From Butyrivibrio sp. (GTDB lineage: Bacteria > Bacillota > Clostridia > Lachnospirales > Lachnospiraceae), in assembly GCA_017413105.1 (NCBI GenBank), contig JAFPVA010000281.1:1-56610 (forward strand): a stretch of 56,610 bases of DNA. Direction: 5' to 3'. Shown here in pieces: positions 37,510 through 46,513 of this stretch (positions are counted from its first letter, which is position 1; every line of letters begins with the position of its first letter). The notes beneath the pieces were generated by a model. That model searched no databases. It was not told the DNA's origin and saw only the letters and a list, made by a program, of their open reading frames with translations. The translations under genes and the position numbers were made by a program.

Positions 37510-38604
37510 ATGTTACAAGATAAAAACTCGATAGGAAGATATAGGCGGTTTTTTATCGTGTTTATAGCGGTGATGGTGGCAGTCCTTGTGGCTATCGCGG
37601 CACTGGTGGTTTATGTGGACCCGTTTTTTCACTACCATGAACCGCTCCAAGGCTTTCCCTACATAATCGATAATCAGCTGAGCCAGAATCCCGGCATGGC
37701 ACAGAACATGGATTACAATTCATGCATAATCGGCTCCTCCATGACCGTAAATTTTGACACTGATGACTTTAAGGATATGATGGGGCTTGATACATTAAAG
37801 CTTAGCTATAGCGGTGCTTATCCCAAGGATGACTTCAATATTTTATCCATTGTTTTTGACAAGACCACGAAAGCAAGAATAAACCGCCCTATGGACGCTG
37901 TGTTTTTTGCCATGGATATTCCTGTTATGACGGCGGATACGGAGGAGACCAAATATCCAAGACCGGAATACCTGTATGATAAAAATCTGATAAATGATGT
38001 GAACTATGTCCTTAATAAGGATGTTTTGATGCAGTACATCTTAAGACCCATGATACAGAAGAAAGGTTCGGATCTGTCGGAAATCTATTTTAGCTGGTGG
38101 ACTCCGGAATATTACAATATCCAGTGGGTCATGCATACCTATGAAGAACCTGGGAAGGTGGAAAAAGAAACTGAGAGGGATGCGCTCCTTGCTCAGACAG
38201 GAGTGAACTTAGATATAAATATTTTGCCCTTTGTCAGGGAAAATCCTGGAACTGAGTTTTATTTCTTTTTCCCACCCTACAGTATCTTGTACTGGCACAA
38301 TGTGATGCAGGAAAACACATTGGAAGCTACTTTTGCTCAATATCAGTATGTGGCTGAGAGGCTTCTTGAATATGATAATGTGCATCTTTTCTATTTCCAG
38401 AACCTGCCGGAAACAATTGACCTGAATAACTATGCGGACTATTCCCATTACAAGCCGGAAATAAACAGATTTATGGTAGAATGCTTCAAAAATGGAAGGT
38501 GCGAGATTCATACCCCTGAGCAAATGAGGGATGAACTTCTTAAAATGCGTGGTATAATAGATGAGTTTGATTATGACGGTCTGTTTTCTGTAGACTGGGG
38601 CTGA
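37510..38604 (+). CDS. Membrane-anchored SGNH-like protein
   Basis: 364 residues. N-terminal helix, then VDPFFHYHEPL, nucleophile block SCIIGSSMTVNFD near residue 75, and Asp/His block DYSHYKPEIN near residue 311. This is a recognisable family accompanying MBOATs in Firmicutes, usually left as hypothetical. GAGAGG precedes the ATG. The probable partner of the MBOAT at 35980. Confidence 0.72.
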   Translation: MLQDKNSIGRYRRFFIVFIAVMVAVLVAIAALVVYVDPFFHYHEPLQGFPYIIDNQLSQNPGMAQNMDYNSCIIGSSMTVNFDTDDFKDMMGLDTLKLSYSGAYPKDDFNILSIVFDKTTKARINRPMDAVFFAMDIPVMTADTEETKYPRPEYLYDKNLINDVNYVLNKDVLMQYILRPMIQKKGSDLSEIYFSWWTPEYYNIQWVMHTYEEPGKVEKETERDALLAQTGVNLDINILPFVRENPGTEFYFFFPPYSILYWHNVMQENTLEATFAQYQYVAERLLEYDNVHLFYFQNLPETIDLNNYADYSHYKPEINRFMVECFKNGRCEIHTPEQMRDELLKMRGIIDEFDYDGLFSVDWG

Positions 38605-38701
38605 GACAATGGAGATTTGCTATTACTGTTCAGACAGAAATGCGCACTTGCTGATCGGCTTTACAAGTCTGCGGTGAAAAAAAGATTAGAGGATGATGAT
38701 T

Positions 38702-39664
38702 ATGAATTATGATTTTACCAAAGTACCAAAGTGGGTACACATTCTGATAGCAGGCATTATTTTAGCGGTGATTGTCTTTGCGACAGTTAAGCTTCTTATC
38801 TGGAACAAGGGAACAGCAGAACTTGACAGAAGTGAAACCGGAAGCTTTGAAGTAGAGGTCCTCGATCAGATCTTTTTGCTGTCAGAGGATAAAAAAGAGG
38901 GTCATACCTTTGACGATGAGGAGACGATTCTTTTCCTCGGAAATGATGCTATAACCTTTGATCAGGGGGAAACATCGGTTGCAGCGCAGGTGGCTTCAAA
39001 ACTTGGCGCAAACTGCATTAACTGTGGATTCCCTGCATCCACAGTGGCTATGAGAAATCCTGCTTTGTCAGAGGATTACCCTATGGATGCTTTCAGCTTT
39101 TACAATGTGGCAAATGCTATTGCTAATGAGGATTTCAGTTCTTTGGAGGCCAACGTAGGAAAATTTGATGATTATACCTACACCGGTTCCACTGACAGAC
39201 TTAAGAACCTTGATTTTAATAATGTTGATACCATAGTTATCTATTACAATGCCCAGGATTACATGAATCTGAGAATCGGTATGAATCCTGATAACGAGTT
39301 TGACCAGATAACCTATCGCGGAGCGTTAAATGCAGGTATCAAGGCACTTCAGGAGAAGTACCCATACATTAGGATTGTCTGCATGTCTTTTACCATGTGC
39401 TATGCCTTCGATTCATCAGGACAGCTTGTGAGTGGCGACAGATTTGATTTCGGAAACGGAAAGCTCACAACCTATCTTCAGTTTATGATAGATGTATCCG
39501 GTGAAAGAGGCGTATCCTTTGTGGACAATTATTACGGCACAATCCATGAGGACAACAGCTCGGAGTGGATGCTTGACAATATCCATGTAAACGCCCAGTG
39601 TAACGAGTACGTGGCAGATCATTTTGTGAGAGTAATCTATCCTAATGGATTAACGAAGGAATGA
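38702..39664 (+). CDS. SGNH-like protein with replaced nucleophile block
   Basis: 320 residues from the ATG at 38702, chosen because the GAGG is 9 bases upstream and no gap exists for the ATG at 38693. One N-terminal helix. The fold matches the lipoprotein at 27119 block by block: FLGNDAITF sits where that protein has FIGDSQIAN, YYNAQDYMN where it has YGANDFFN, and DNIHVN where it has DNVHLT. The catalytic Ser is thus replaced (GDS to GND), and Asn of block III is altered. A binding rather than catalytic role is likely. Confidence 0.72.
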   Translation: MNYDFTKVPKWVHILIAGIILAVIVFATVKLLIWNKGTAELDRSETGSFEVEVLDQIFLLSEDKKEGHTFDDEETILFLGNDAITFDQGETSVAAQVASKLGANCINCGFPASTVAMRNPALSEDYPMDAFSFYNVANAIANEDFSSLEANVGKFDDYTYTGSTDRLKNLDFNNVDTIVIYYNAQDYMNLRIGMNPDNEFDQITYRGALNAGIKALQEKYPYIRIVCMSFTMCYAFDSSGQLVSGDRFDFGNGKLTTYLQFMIDVSGERGVSFVDNYYGTIHEDNSSEWMLDNIHVNAQCNEYVADHFVRVIYPNGLTKE

Positions 39665-39753
39665 TGATGCCGGTACTAATTCAATATCCTGAACTGATGC
39701 GGATTTCCGGATATTTGATTTACTTATGAGTGAGTTTAAAGAGAAAAGTAGTT

Positions 39754-40176
39754 ATGAAAAAGAAAATAAGATTTGCAGATTTTTTGTTTTTGCAGGGAGC
39801 TGTTATAGTCTACTCCCTCTCGACAGTTGCGGCTAAGCTTGCTTCTGAACACGAGTTTTTATCATTTAAGTACATATTATTCTTTGGGCTGGAGTTTGTG
39901 ATCCTGGCTCTTTACGCCATTCTCTGGCAGCAGGTAATAAAGAAATTCCAGTTATCAATTGCTATTGCCAATAAGGCCACTACGCTTTTGTGGTCAATGC
40001 TATGGAACTTCCTTATCTTTTCGACAGGCATCACGCCCTTTAAGGTGGTGGGGGTTCTTGTGGTCATTATCGGTGTAATAGTCATGAACTCAGACAGTGA
40101 AAGTGAGAATACCGAAGCAAAGCCGGAAGTAAATAGTATTGATGGCATCAATGGCGATAAGGAGGAAAAGAGATGA
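39754..40176 (+). CDS. SMR/EamA-like small membrane protein (flippase subunit 1)
   Basis: 140 residues from the ATG at 39754 (an in-frame GTG at 39730 would add eight basic residues). Four helices, with AAKLASEHEFLSFKYILFF early and the VVGVLVVIIGVIVMNS last helix, then an acidic cytoplasmic tail. This is the SMR fold of ArnE/ArnF-type undecaprenyl-phosphate-sugar flippases. Its stop overlaps the start of a second SMR protein, an arrangement seen when the two form a heterodimer. Confidence 0.72.
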   Translation: MKKKIRFADFLFLQGAVIVYSLSTVAAKLASEHEFLSFKYILFFGLEFVILALYAILWQQVIKKFQLSIAIANKATTLLWSMLWNFLIFSTGITPFKVVGVLVVIIGVIVMNSDSESENTEAKPEVNSIDGINGDKEEKR

Positions 40177-40517
40177 TAAATGTATTTTTCTTCTTAATCC
40201 TGGCTGCCGAGCTTTTGGCTTCATCATCACATATTTTGTTAAAAAAGAGCGCGACGATAAAATACAGTTCTTTTATTCGTGAGTACCTTAATCCTTGGGT
40301 TATTTGCGGATATGGGTTGCTATTTTTATCGATGGTTCTTTCAATATTTTGCTATGACGGTCTTGGATATATGGGCGTTGTGGTCCTAGAACCAATAAAC
40401 TATGTCATGGTCATGATTTTATCCAGGATATTCTTTAAAGAGAAGTTTACCAAGAGAAAACTTACAGGTATGGGCTTCATAGTTCTGGGGATTATTATCT
40501 TCTATGGCCTTGGATGA
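40173..40517 (+). CDS. SMR/EamA-like small membrane protein (flippase subunit 2)
   Basis: 114 residues, four helices: SSSHILLKKSA in helix 1, an MVMILSRIFFKEKFTKRKLTG loop, and the MGFIVLGIIIFYGLG last helix, a standard SMR length. Start overlaps the stop of the preceding SMR gene (ATGA). Together they probably flip a polyprenyl-phosphate sugar made by the DPM-like GT2s so that GT-C proteins can use it outside. Drug efflux is the less likely alternative in this context. Confidence 0.75.
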   Translation: MINVFFFLILAAELLASSSHILLKKSATIKYSSFIREYLNPWVICGYGLLFLSMVLSIFCYDGLGYMGVVVLEPINYVMVMILSRIFFKEKFTKRKLTGMGFIVLGIIIFYGLG

Positions 40518-40568
40518 CAATTAAGAATTGTTTGTGTGACCAATGGCTATAGCATATAATGATGTAAT

Positions 40569-40627
40569 GGGTCAAAAGATAATAAAGCGTTCATGCTTGC
40601 ATGATAAGCGTTATGACTTTGAAACCC
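40569..40627. repeat. GCTTGC-core hairpin after the SMR pair
   Basis: Outer GGGT/ACCC and CAAA/TTTG pairs frame an inner CATGC-TT-GCATG palindrome. Positions 40593-40617 equal the reverse complement of 11070-11094 exactly. It lies 40 bases before the GH25 gene start. No T tract follows. Confidence 0.6.
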
Positions 40628-40667
40628 GCATAGTGATCTAAAGATTCAACTTTGGTGGAGCATAAGT

Positions 40668-43600
40668 ATGAAAAAAATATTTGGGATAAGAAAACATAGG
40701 GATAGAGACAGGGAGCTTGACGAGCGTTATCGTGACGAAATGGATGATTACGAGGAAGGCTACGACGAGGACGACGAATACTACGAGGATGACGAAGACT
40801 TTGACGGGGATGAGGATTATTACGAGGATGATGAAGCCCCTGATGAGGACGAGGAATTCTATGAGGATGAAGACCTTGTAGATGACGACGAATACTACGA
40901 GGACAATGAAGCTCCAAGGGGCAGGAGAAGAAAAGAGTCTGAGGACTATCCTGAGGATGAGTTCTATGAAGAGGATGAACTTCCTGAGGATGTAGACGTT
41001 GATAGATATGCTGATGAAGCACCTATGGGTAAAGATGGTATAGAATCAGCGCCTGAAATAGAAGATCAGGATAGTGACGTTGAGCTGAATGAGTGCAAAC
41101 AGAATCAGAGAAGTGAATCTGAGGCTGATTCTGAAGAGGAGGATATCTCTGGTTATAACGTCGAAAGTTTTGCTGACGAAGTAGTCTACGAAGAAAAAGT
41201 GAAAGCTGGGCGAAAGTATGAAAGCTCTGACGATTATTCAGATGATAATTGCGAGAATAGTAGGAACGAGGATATCGATGATCTGAATTTCGAAGATGAA
41301 CGTGATGGCGGTGATGATCGCAATTTTGAAGGCGGCCGTGATTATGAGGATGACGGTGACTTTGAAGATGATCGCGACTACGACGATGACCGTGATTATG
41401 AAGATGATCGTGATTACGATGAAGACTATGACGATGAAGACGATTATGAGGACAACAGACGCAGCGGATATAGAAGAGATGAGGATGAGGAGTCTGTAGG
41501 CGCCAGAATCCTTAACTTTATTGCCAATACCTCTGCAGTAGAGAGAATCGCAGCATTTTTTGCCCTTTTAATTCTTGCAGGTGGAATTGCAACTGCAGTT
41601 TTCTATTCATCCGCAATGAAGGGAAACAAGGAGCTGGAAAGCTTTAATGAGATAGGAACCAGCCTAAGTGATATGGACATCATCGGACAGAGTGGTCTTA
41701 TTGCTGTGGCTGATGCAGAGAAAGCAAGGTCAATGGCAGTTCAGCTTATCACTGAGGATGAGCAGGAAGAAGAGGAAGTTGTGGTTGCTGATGATGCCAA
41801 GGATGTAACCATCAAGATGACAGTTACCAGTATCAAGAGCGACCTTAAGGTTAAGTTCATCAATTCTCAGACAGGTAAGTTGGTTGCAAATCTTCCCCTT
41901 GAGATCGAGGTCGTAAATCCTGATGGCTCAACGGTTACATATAATGACCACGACCAGGATGGAATCATTTATAAAAAAGACCTGACAGCCGGAGAGTATA
42001 AGGTTACTCCAAAGCCTCTCGGTGCAGGCTATGAGAATTATAATCTTGAGATTGCCACAAAGAGCGTTACTGTAAAAGACACTGTTGAGATGAAGGCAGT
42101 TGATGTCAGCAACGAGGTAAAGAAGGAATCTCAGGTCAACGTTGCTGCTGAGGATACTCAGGTCAAGGCTGAGGTAGAATCCAAGCTTCAGGATACCGTT
42201 GAATGGGTTGAGAGTAGCAAGACAGCTGTTGGCGAGACTAATGACGGAACTTATTCCTATGAAGAGATAAAGAAGGAAGATATCGTAAGACCTGATTCCG
42301 CTTCCATGGTGGGAGCGAGGAAATGGATGTTCATGGCGCTGACTACTGGTGCAAGTACGGACGCATCTTTGAATACTGAAAACGGAGATGAAAACAAGAA
42401 AGAGACTTCCGAAGAAGCATCCAATACAGGGGATTCTTCACAGACAGACACTCCGTCAAGTGAAGAGCCGCAAAAGGAAGAACCACAGCAGGAGGAAACT
42501 CCTAAGGAAAAAGATAAAATTTCAATTTCGGTTGGTAATAGTACGATGACAGTAGGCGATGAGCAGACTGTTAATATTTCCGGAACATCGGCTAGTGTTA
42601 CTCTTACGCCAAGTGATCCTGGGGTGGTTTCAGTATCAGGAACTACAATAAAGGCTGAGAAAGCTGGAACGGCGACCATTAAGGCGACAGCTGAAAATTG
42701 TGAACCGGCTGAGATTTCAATCACAATTAAGGAAAAAGAAACTAAGCTTAGCGATTTTTCTGTTAACGGCAATACCATTTCAGTAAAAGTCGGCGAAAAT
42801 GGATCCGTTGGTGCATCAGCATCATCATCCATTACATATAAATCAAATGACGAGTCAATTGCAACAGTTGATTCAAACGGAAATGTGACGGGCAAAAAGG
42901 AAGGCAGCACAAAGATAACACTTACAGCTGATGGTTATAACGATGGATATGTCAATGTCACAGTAGCAAAGGCTGATGACAAGACTATATCAGGTGTTCC
43001 TGCAAGTCTTAGCATGAAGGTTGGAGAGGAGTATAAGCTCAGCGTATCAGGACCTTCATCAATTACTTATGCTTCAAGTAAGACAGAAGTAGCTACTATC
43101 GACAATGGCGTAATCAAAGCTGTTGCAGAAGGAAAAACAACTATAACACTTACTGCTGATGGATATTCCAAGGCAGAGTTTGAAGTAACTGTAGCTGCGG
43201 CTGATGCAAAGGAAATGAAAGTTAAGGCAAACAAGATTTCTGTAAAGGTCAGCGAGTCAGCCCAGATTGAAGTTACCGAACCGAACTCTTCGAAAGTCAC
43301 TTATAAGTCAGATAATACTAATATTGCTACTGTAGATGCTAACGGAAAGGTGACCGGTGTAAGTGTTGGTACTGCACATATTACTATCACAGCAGATTCA
43401 TCAGTTGGCAACTATAAGAATTGTGACATTACCATTGAAGTAACCGCCAAGGAAGGCAACAAGGTTCCAATGAGCATCAGCAAGATAAACATTGTTGAGG
43501 GTCAGTCCATCAAGGTTTCATCTTCTGATTCAAATGTTGCCATAAAGCTTGAGTCTGCAAATACAAATATAGTTACAATATCAGACAACACCACTATTAC

Positions 43601-44540
43601 CGGTAAGGCAGCAGGCGAAACAACCGTAAAGGTTACAGCTGCCGGATATACAGAAGCTACGATCAGTGTAAAGGTCTTTGGCAAAGATGAGACTCTTAAG
43701 GACAAGAACGGTAACGAGATCTGGATCCTTAAGCAGGACAACAGCTACTACAAAGCAACCTACGAGGATTACTACACCAGAGACAAGTTCTTTGTAAGGA
43801 AAGCCAGCACGACCTACAAATATACAGGCTGGCAGACCATTGACGGAAAGACTTATTTCTTTACCAAGGATGGAAATAAGGTTACCGGCGAGCAGGTAAT
43901 CCAGGGAGCAAAATATACCTTTGGTGCTGATGGAGCCCTTGCTCAGACTGCAGGAGCCATGGGTATTGATGTAAGTAAGTGGAATGGCAATATAGACTGG
44001 GCTGCAGTTAAAAACTCAGGTGTTAACTTTGTTATCAACAGATGCGGCTACAGAGGTTCATCCCAGGGAGCGCTTATTGAGGACTCCAAGTTTAAGAGCA
44101 ACATAAATGGTGCTCTTAACGCGGGACTCAGGGTTGGAGTTTACTTCTTTACCCAGGCTGTTAATGAGGTTGAAGCGGTTGAAGAGGCTTCTATGGTTAT
44201 CAATCTCATTAAGGGATATAACCTGTCATTCCCTGTTTATCTAGATGTAGAGGGAAGTAATGGCCGTGGCGATGCTATAAGCGCCGGACAGAGAACCGCA
44301 AATATCAAGGCATTTTGCGGAACCATCTCAAACGCCGGATACAAGGCAGGTGTTTACGCAAATAAGACCTGGTTCACATCCAAGATCAATACATCACAGA
44401 TCACTAACTACAAGATCTGGCTTGCCCAGTATGCTTCAGCAGTAACCTACAATGCTTCAAGGTACGATATGTGGCAGTATTCCTCAAAGGGAAGAGTAAC
44501 AGGTATTTCAGGAAACGTTGACCTAAATATCTGCTACTGA
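40668..44540 (+). CDS. Giant GH25 surface protein with acidic cytoplasmic tail and BIG2 repeats
   Basis: 1290 residues. Residues 10-285 are a repetitive Asp/Glu/Tyr/Arg-rich region with no signal peptide; a helix at about 294-316 (IAAFFALLILAGGIATAVFY) then makes a type II membrane protein. Outside: a Cna-B/transthyretin-like domain (about 385-470), a Pro/Glu-rich stretch, about five BIG2 Ig-like repeats (about 618-1005; TVGDEQ, ATVDSNGNVTGKKEG-type signatures), one cell-wall-binding-like repeat (WQTIDGKTYFFTKDG) and a GH25 lysozyme domain. The catalytic acids are in GIDVSKW (Asp1101) and YLDVEG (Asp1193, Glu1195). It should cut peptidoglycan while tethered to the membrane. GGAG lies 8 bases before the ATG. 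Confidence 0.9.
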   Translation: MKKIFGIRKHRDRDRELDERYRDEMDDYEEGYDEDDEYYEDDEDFDGDEDYYEDDEAPDEDEEFYEDEDLVDDDEYYEDNEAPRGRRRKESEDYPEDEFYEEDELPEDVDVDRYADEAPMGKDGIESAPEIEDQDSDVELNECKQNQRSESEADSEEEDISGYNVESFADEVVYEEKVKAGRKYESSDDYSDDNCENSRNEDIDDLNFEDERDGGDDRNFEGGRDYEDDGDFEDDRDYDDDRDYEDDRDYDEDYDDEDDYEDNRRSGYRRDEDEESVGARILNFIANTSAVERIAAFFALLILAGGIATAVFYSSAMKGNKELESFNEIGTSLSDMDIIGQSGLIAVADAEKARSMAVQLITEDEQEEEEVVVADDAKDVTIKMTVTSIKSDLKVKFINSQTGKLVANLPLEIEVVNPDGSTVTYNDHDQDGIIYKKDLTAGEYKVTPKPLGAGYENYNLEIATKSVTVKDTVEMKAVDVSNEVKKESQVNVAAEDTQVKAEVESKLQDTVEWVESSKTAVGETNDGTYSYEEIKKEDIVRPDSASMVGARKWMFMALTTGASTDASLNTENGDENKKETSEEASNTGDSSQTDTPSSEEPQKEEPQQEETPKEKDKISISVGNSTMTVGDEQTVNISGTSASVTLTPSDPGVVSVSGTTIKAEKAGTATIKATAENCEPAEISITIKEKETKLSDFSVNGNTISVKVGENGSVGASASSSITYKSNDESIATVDSNGNVTGKKEGSTKITLTADGYNDGYVNVTVAKADDKTISGVPASLSMKVGEEYKLSVSGPSSITYASSKTEVATIDNGVIKAVAEGKTTITLTADGYSKAEFEVTVAAADAKEMKVKANKISVKVSESAQIEVTEPNSSKVTYKSDNTNIATVDANGKVTGVSVGTAHITITADSSVGNYKNCDITIEVTAKEGNKVPMSISKINIVEGQSIKVSSSDSNVAIKLESANTNIVTISDNTTITGKAAGETTVKVTAAGYTEATISVKVFGKDETLKDKNGNEIWILKQDNSYYKATYEDYYTRDKFFVRKASTTYKYTGWQTIDGKTYFFTKDGNKVTGEQVIQGAKYTFGADGALAQTAGAMGIDVSKWNGNIDWAAVKNSGVNFVINRCGYRGSSQGALIEDSKFKSNINGALNAGLRVGVYFFTQAVNEVEAVEEASMVINLIKGYNLSFPVYLDVEGSNGRGDAISAGQRTANIKAFCGTISNAGYKAGVYANKTWFTSKINTSQITNYKIWLAQYASAVTYNASRYDMWQYSSKGRVTGISGNVDLNICY

Positions 44541-44569
44541 TTTCAAAAGCAAATTTTTGGTGGCATAAA

Positions 44570-44626
44570 AAATAATAATGACATCCTTCAATCCGCCTTT
44601 GCGTGCGGGGCGATGGATGTCATTTT
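44570..44626 (+). terminator. Intrinsic terminator after the GH25 gene
   Basis: AATGACATCC (44577-44586) pairs with GGATGTCATT (44615-44624); CCGC/GCGG forms an inner stem. An A-rich tract precedes it and TTTT follows. Confidence 0.75.
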
Positions 44627-45349
44627 ACATGTAATAGAAAATATGTCCTGGCACATATAAAGTGCTCCGTAAAGTGAACCCCATGTCTAGGACACGTGCT
44701 CTTTTTTATCAATATCTGTTTCCCATACTGATTATCGCTATAGATGCTGTAAAAAAACGGCTTTTTTAGCATTTTTCAAATTAAGGATACATGAAATTTT
44801 TTCCTCGACGTCTGTATTTTTAATTCTTTTATCTAAGATGTATGATACGGCCTGATTTCTGCATTTTATACCGCAGATTTACTTCTTTATTCCAGTAATT
44901 GGTTTTGGGGACGCAATCGTAGGATCAAAAGCAAAGCAGAATGCAAGGTTCATACGGCTTTTGGGTCAGAAATGAAAATAAGGACGTCGAGAAATAATAT
45001 TTTGGTATCCAAAATTTGAAAAAATAGAAAAAAGACGCAGGGAAAAAATAGATGACATCTTTTTTGACAGAAATGAATATACGGACGCAAATGTATACGT
45101 CAGCCATGACTAATCAATTACCATCAGCATTGGCAATAAATACTACCAAAAAATGAATGTGTGTCCTTGACATGGGTTTCACTTTATACAATCTTACATT
45201 TTTGTCGGTGAAATTAGCTTTAGCTGCCGGCATAAATGTGATTAAATATAGTTGATAAAGAAATACAGTTATCTGTTCGCCTGACTTCAACTTGACGAAG
45301 TCTTATGATATACTAGATTAGTTAAAATTTGTTTATTTGAAAGGACAGA
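44627..45349. other. Gene-free stretch
   Basis: Low-GC region with no credible gene on either strand. It holds the MITE-like element (44670-45186) and, inside it, a scattered GGACG/CGTC repeat: GACGTCGAG at 44987 and its near reverse complement CTCGACGTC at 44806. Just before rmlB there is a GACTTC/GAAGTC dyad (about 45281-45300) overlapping a possible promoter (TTCAAC, 17 bases, TATACT). Confidence 0.55.
44670..45186. mobile_element. MITE-like element or decayed insertion sequence
   Basis: Terminal inverted repeats at 44670-44695 and 45161-45186 match at 24 of 26 positions (TAAAGTGAA, CCCATGTC, AGGACAC). The 517-bp unit has no transposase frame. No target-site duplication is obvious, and the family cannot be named from sequence alone. 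Whether the inner or outer side of the repeats is the element end is also uncertain. Confidence 0.45.
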
Positions 45350-46438
45350 ATGATGAGAACATACTTGGTTACAGGCGGAGCGGGCTTTATAGGCTCCAAT
45401 TACATTCACTATATGTTTAAGAAATATGACAACGAGATCCGCATCATCAACGTAGATGTGCTTACTTATGCAGGCAACCTTGAGAATCTGCGTGATGTTG
45501 AGAATCGTGAGAATTATACTTTTGTTAGGGCTGATATCTGCGACAGAGATGCTATCAACAAGATCTTTGAGGAAAATGACATTGACAGAGTTGTTCATTT
45601 TGCAGCTGAGAGCCACGTGGACAGATCTATTGTTAATCCTGAGGTCTTTGTTCAGACCAACGTACTTGGTACAGCAACAATGCTTAATGCTGCAAAGAAG
45701 GCATGGGAGCTTCCTGACGGTTCTTTCAAGGAGGGTAAGAAATTCCTTCATGTTTCTACTGATGAGGTATATGGTTCTTTGGATGATGATCCAAATGCGT
45801 ATTTCTATGAGACTACTCCATACTCTCCTCACAGCCCATATTCAGCAAGTAAAGCCAGCTCAGATATGCTTGTAAAGGCTTATATGGATACATACAAGTT
45901 CCCTGCGAACATCACTAACTGTTCCAATAACTATGGACCTTACCAGTTCCCTGAGAAGCTTATTCCTCTTATTATCAACAATGCTCTTGCCGGCAAGGAC
46001 CTTCCTGTTTACGGAGACGGTAAAAATGTAAGAGACTGGCTCTTTGTTGAGGACCATGCTAAGGCTATCGACATGGTTCAGGAAAAGGGCAGACTTTTTG
46101 AGACCTACAACGTTGGCGGTCACAACGAGAAGCAGAACATTGAGATCGTAAAGACAATCATCGATGTTCTTAGAGACGAGCTTGATGATTCTGATCCAAG
46201 AAAGGCTCATCTTTCCTATGACCTTATTAAGTATGTAACAGACAGAAAGGGTCATGACCGCAGATACGCTATAGCTCCTGACAAGATCAAAAAAGAGATC
46301 GGATGGGAGCCGGAGACCATGTTTAATGAGGGTATCCGCAAGACAATTAAGTGGTATTTTGAACATCACGACTGGATGGAGCACGTGACATCAGGCGATT
46401 ATGAGAAATACTACGAGAAGATGTATTCCGGCAAGTAA
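45350..46438 (+). CDS. rfbB: dTDP-glucose 4,6-dehydratase
   Basis: 362 residues. TGGAGFIGSNY (NAD-binding, residues 9-19), HFAAESHVDRSI, STDEVYGSL and YSASKASSD (catalytic Tyr and Lys) are diagnostic for RmlB/RfbB. It converts dTDP-glucose to dTDP-4-keto-6-deoxyglucose. No rmlA, rmlC or rmlD is in the window, so the product could go to rhamnose elsewhere or to an amino sugar through the aminotransferase at 20565. A second ATG at 45353 has better spacing from AAAGGA, a one-residue difference. Confidence 0.96.
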   Translation: MMRTYLVTGGAGFIGSNYIHYMFKKYDNEIRIINVDVLTYAGNLENLRDVENRENYTFVRADICDRDAINKIFEENDIDRVVHFAAESHVDRSIVNPEVFVQTNVLGTATMLNAAKKAWELPDGSFKEGKKFLHVSTDEVYGSLDDDPNAYFYETTPYSPHSPYSASKASSDMLVKAYMDTYKFPANITNCSNNYGPYQFPEKLIPLIINNALAGKDLPVYGDGKNVRDWLFVEDHAKAIDMVQEKGRLFETYNVGGHNEKQNIEIVKTIIDVLRDELDDSDPRKAHLSYDLIKYVTDRKGHDRRYAIAPDKIKKEIGWEPETMFNEGIRKTIKWYFEHHDWMEHVTSGDYEKYYEKMYSGK

Positions 46439-46451
46439 ACTACAAGATTGA

Positions 46452-46488
46452 GAACCGGCCTATGAGTTATTTGTGCATACGCCGGTTC
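46452..46488. other. Hairpin between rfbB and next gene
   Basis: GAACCGGC/GCCGGTTC, 8 bp, closes a 21-base loop directly after rfbB. No T tract follows, so termination would be weak; it may instead be an mRNA-stabilising or processing hairpin. Confidence 0.5.
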
Positions 46489-46513
46489 GAGATATCATGG
46501 AGTGGAATGTGAT

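Noticed and set aside
42257-42910. 217-codon antisense frame, plus others over the BIG2 repeats
   Set aside because: Low-complexity Ser/Val/Pro translation produced by the repeated + strand sequence.
44925-45107. 60-codon minus-strand frame in the gene-free stretch
   Set aside because: Phe-rich translation of AT-rich DNA without start signals; not a credible transposase remnant.
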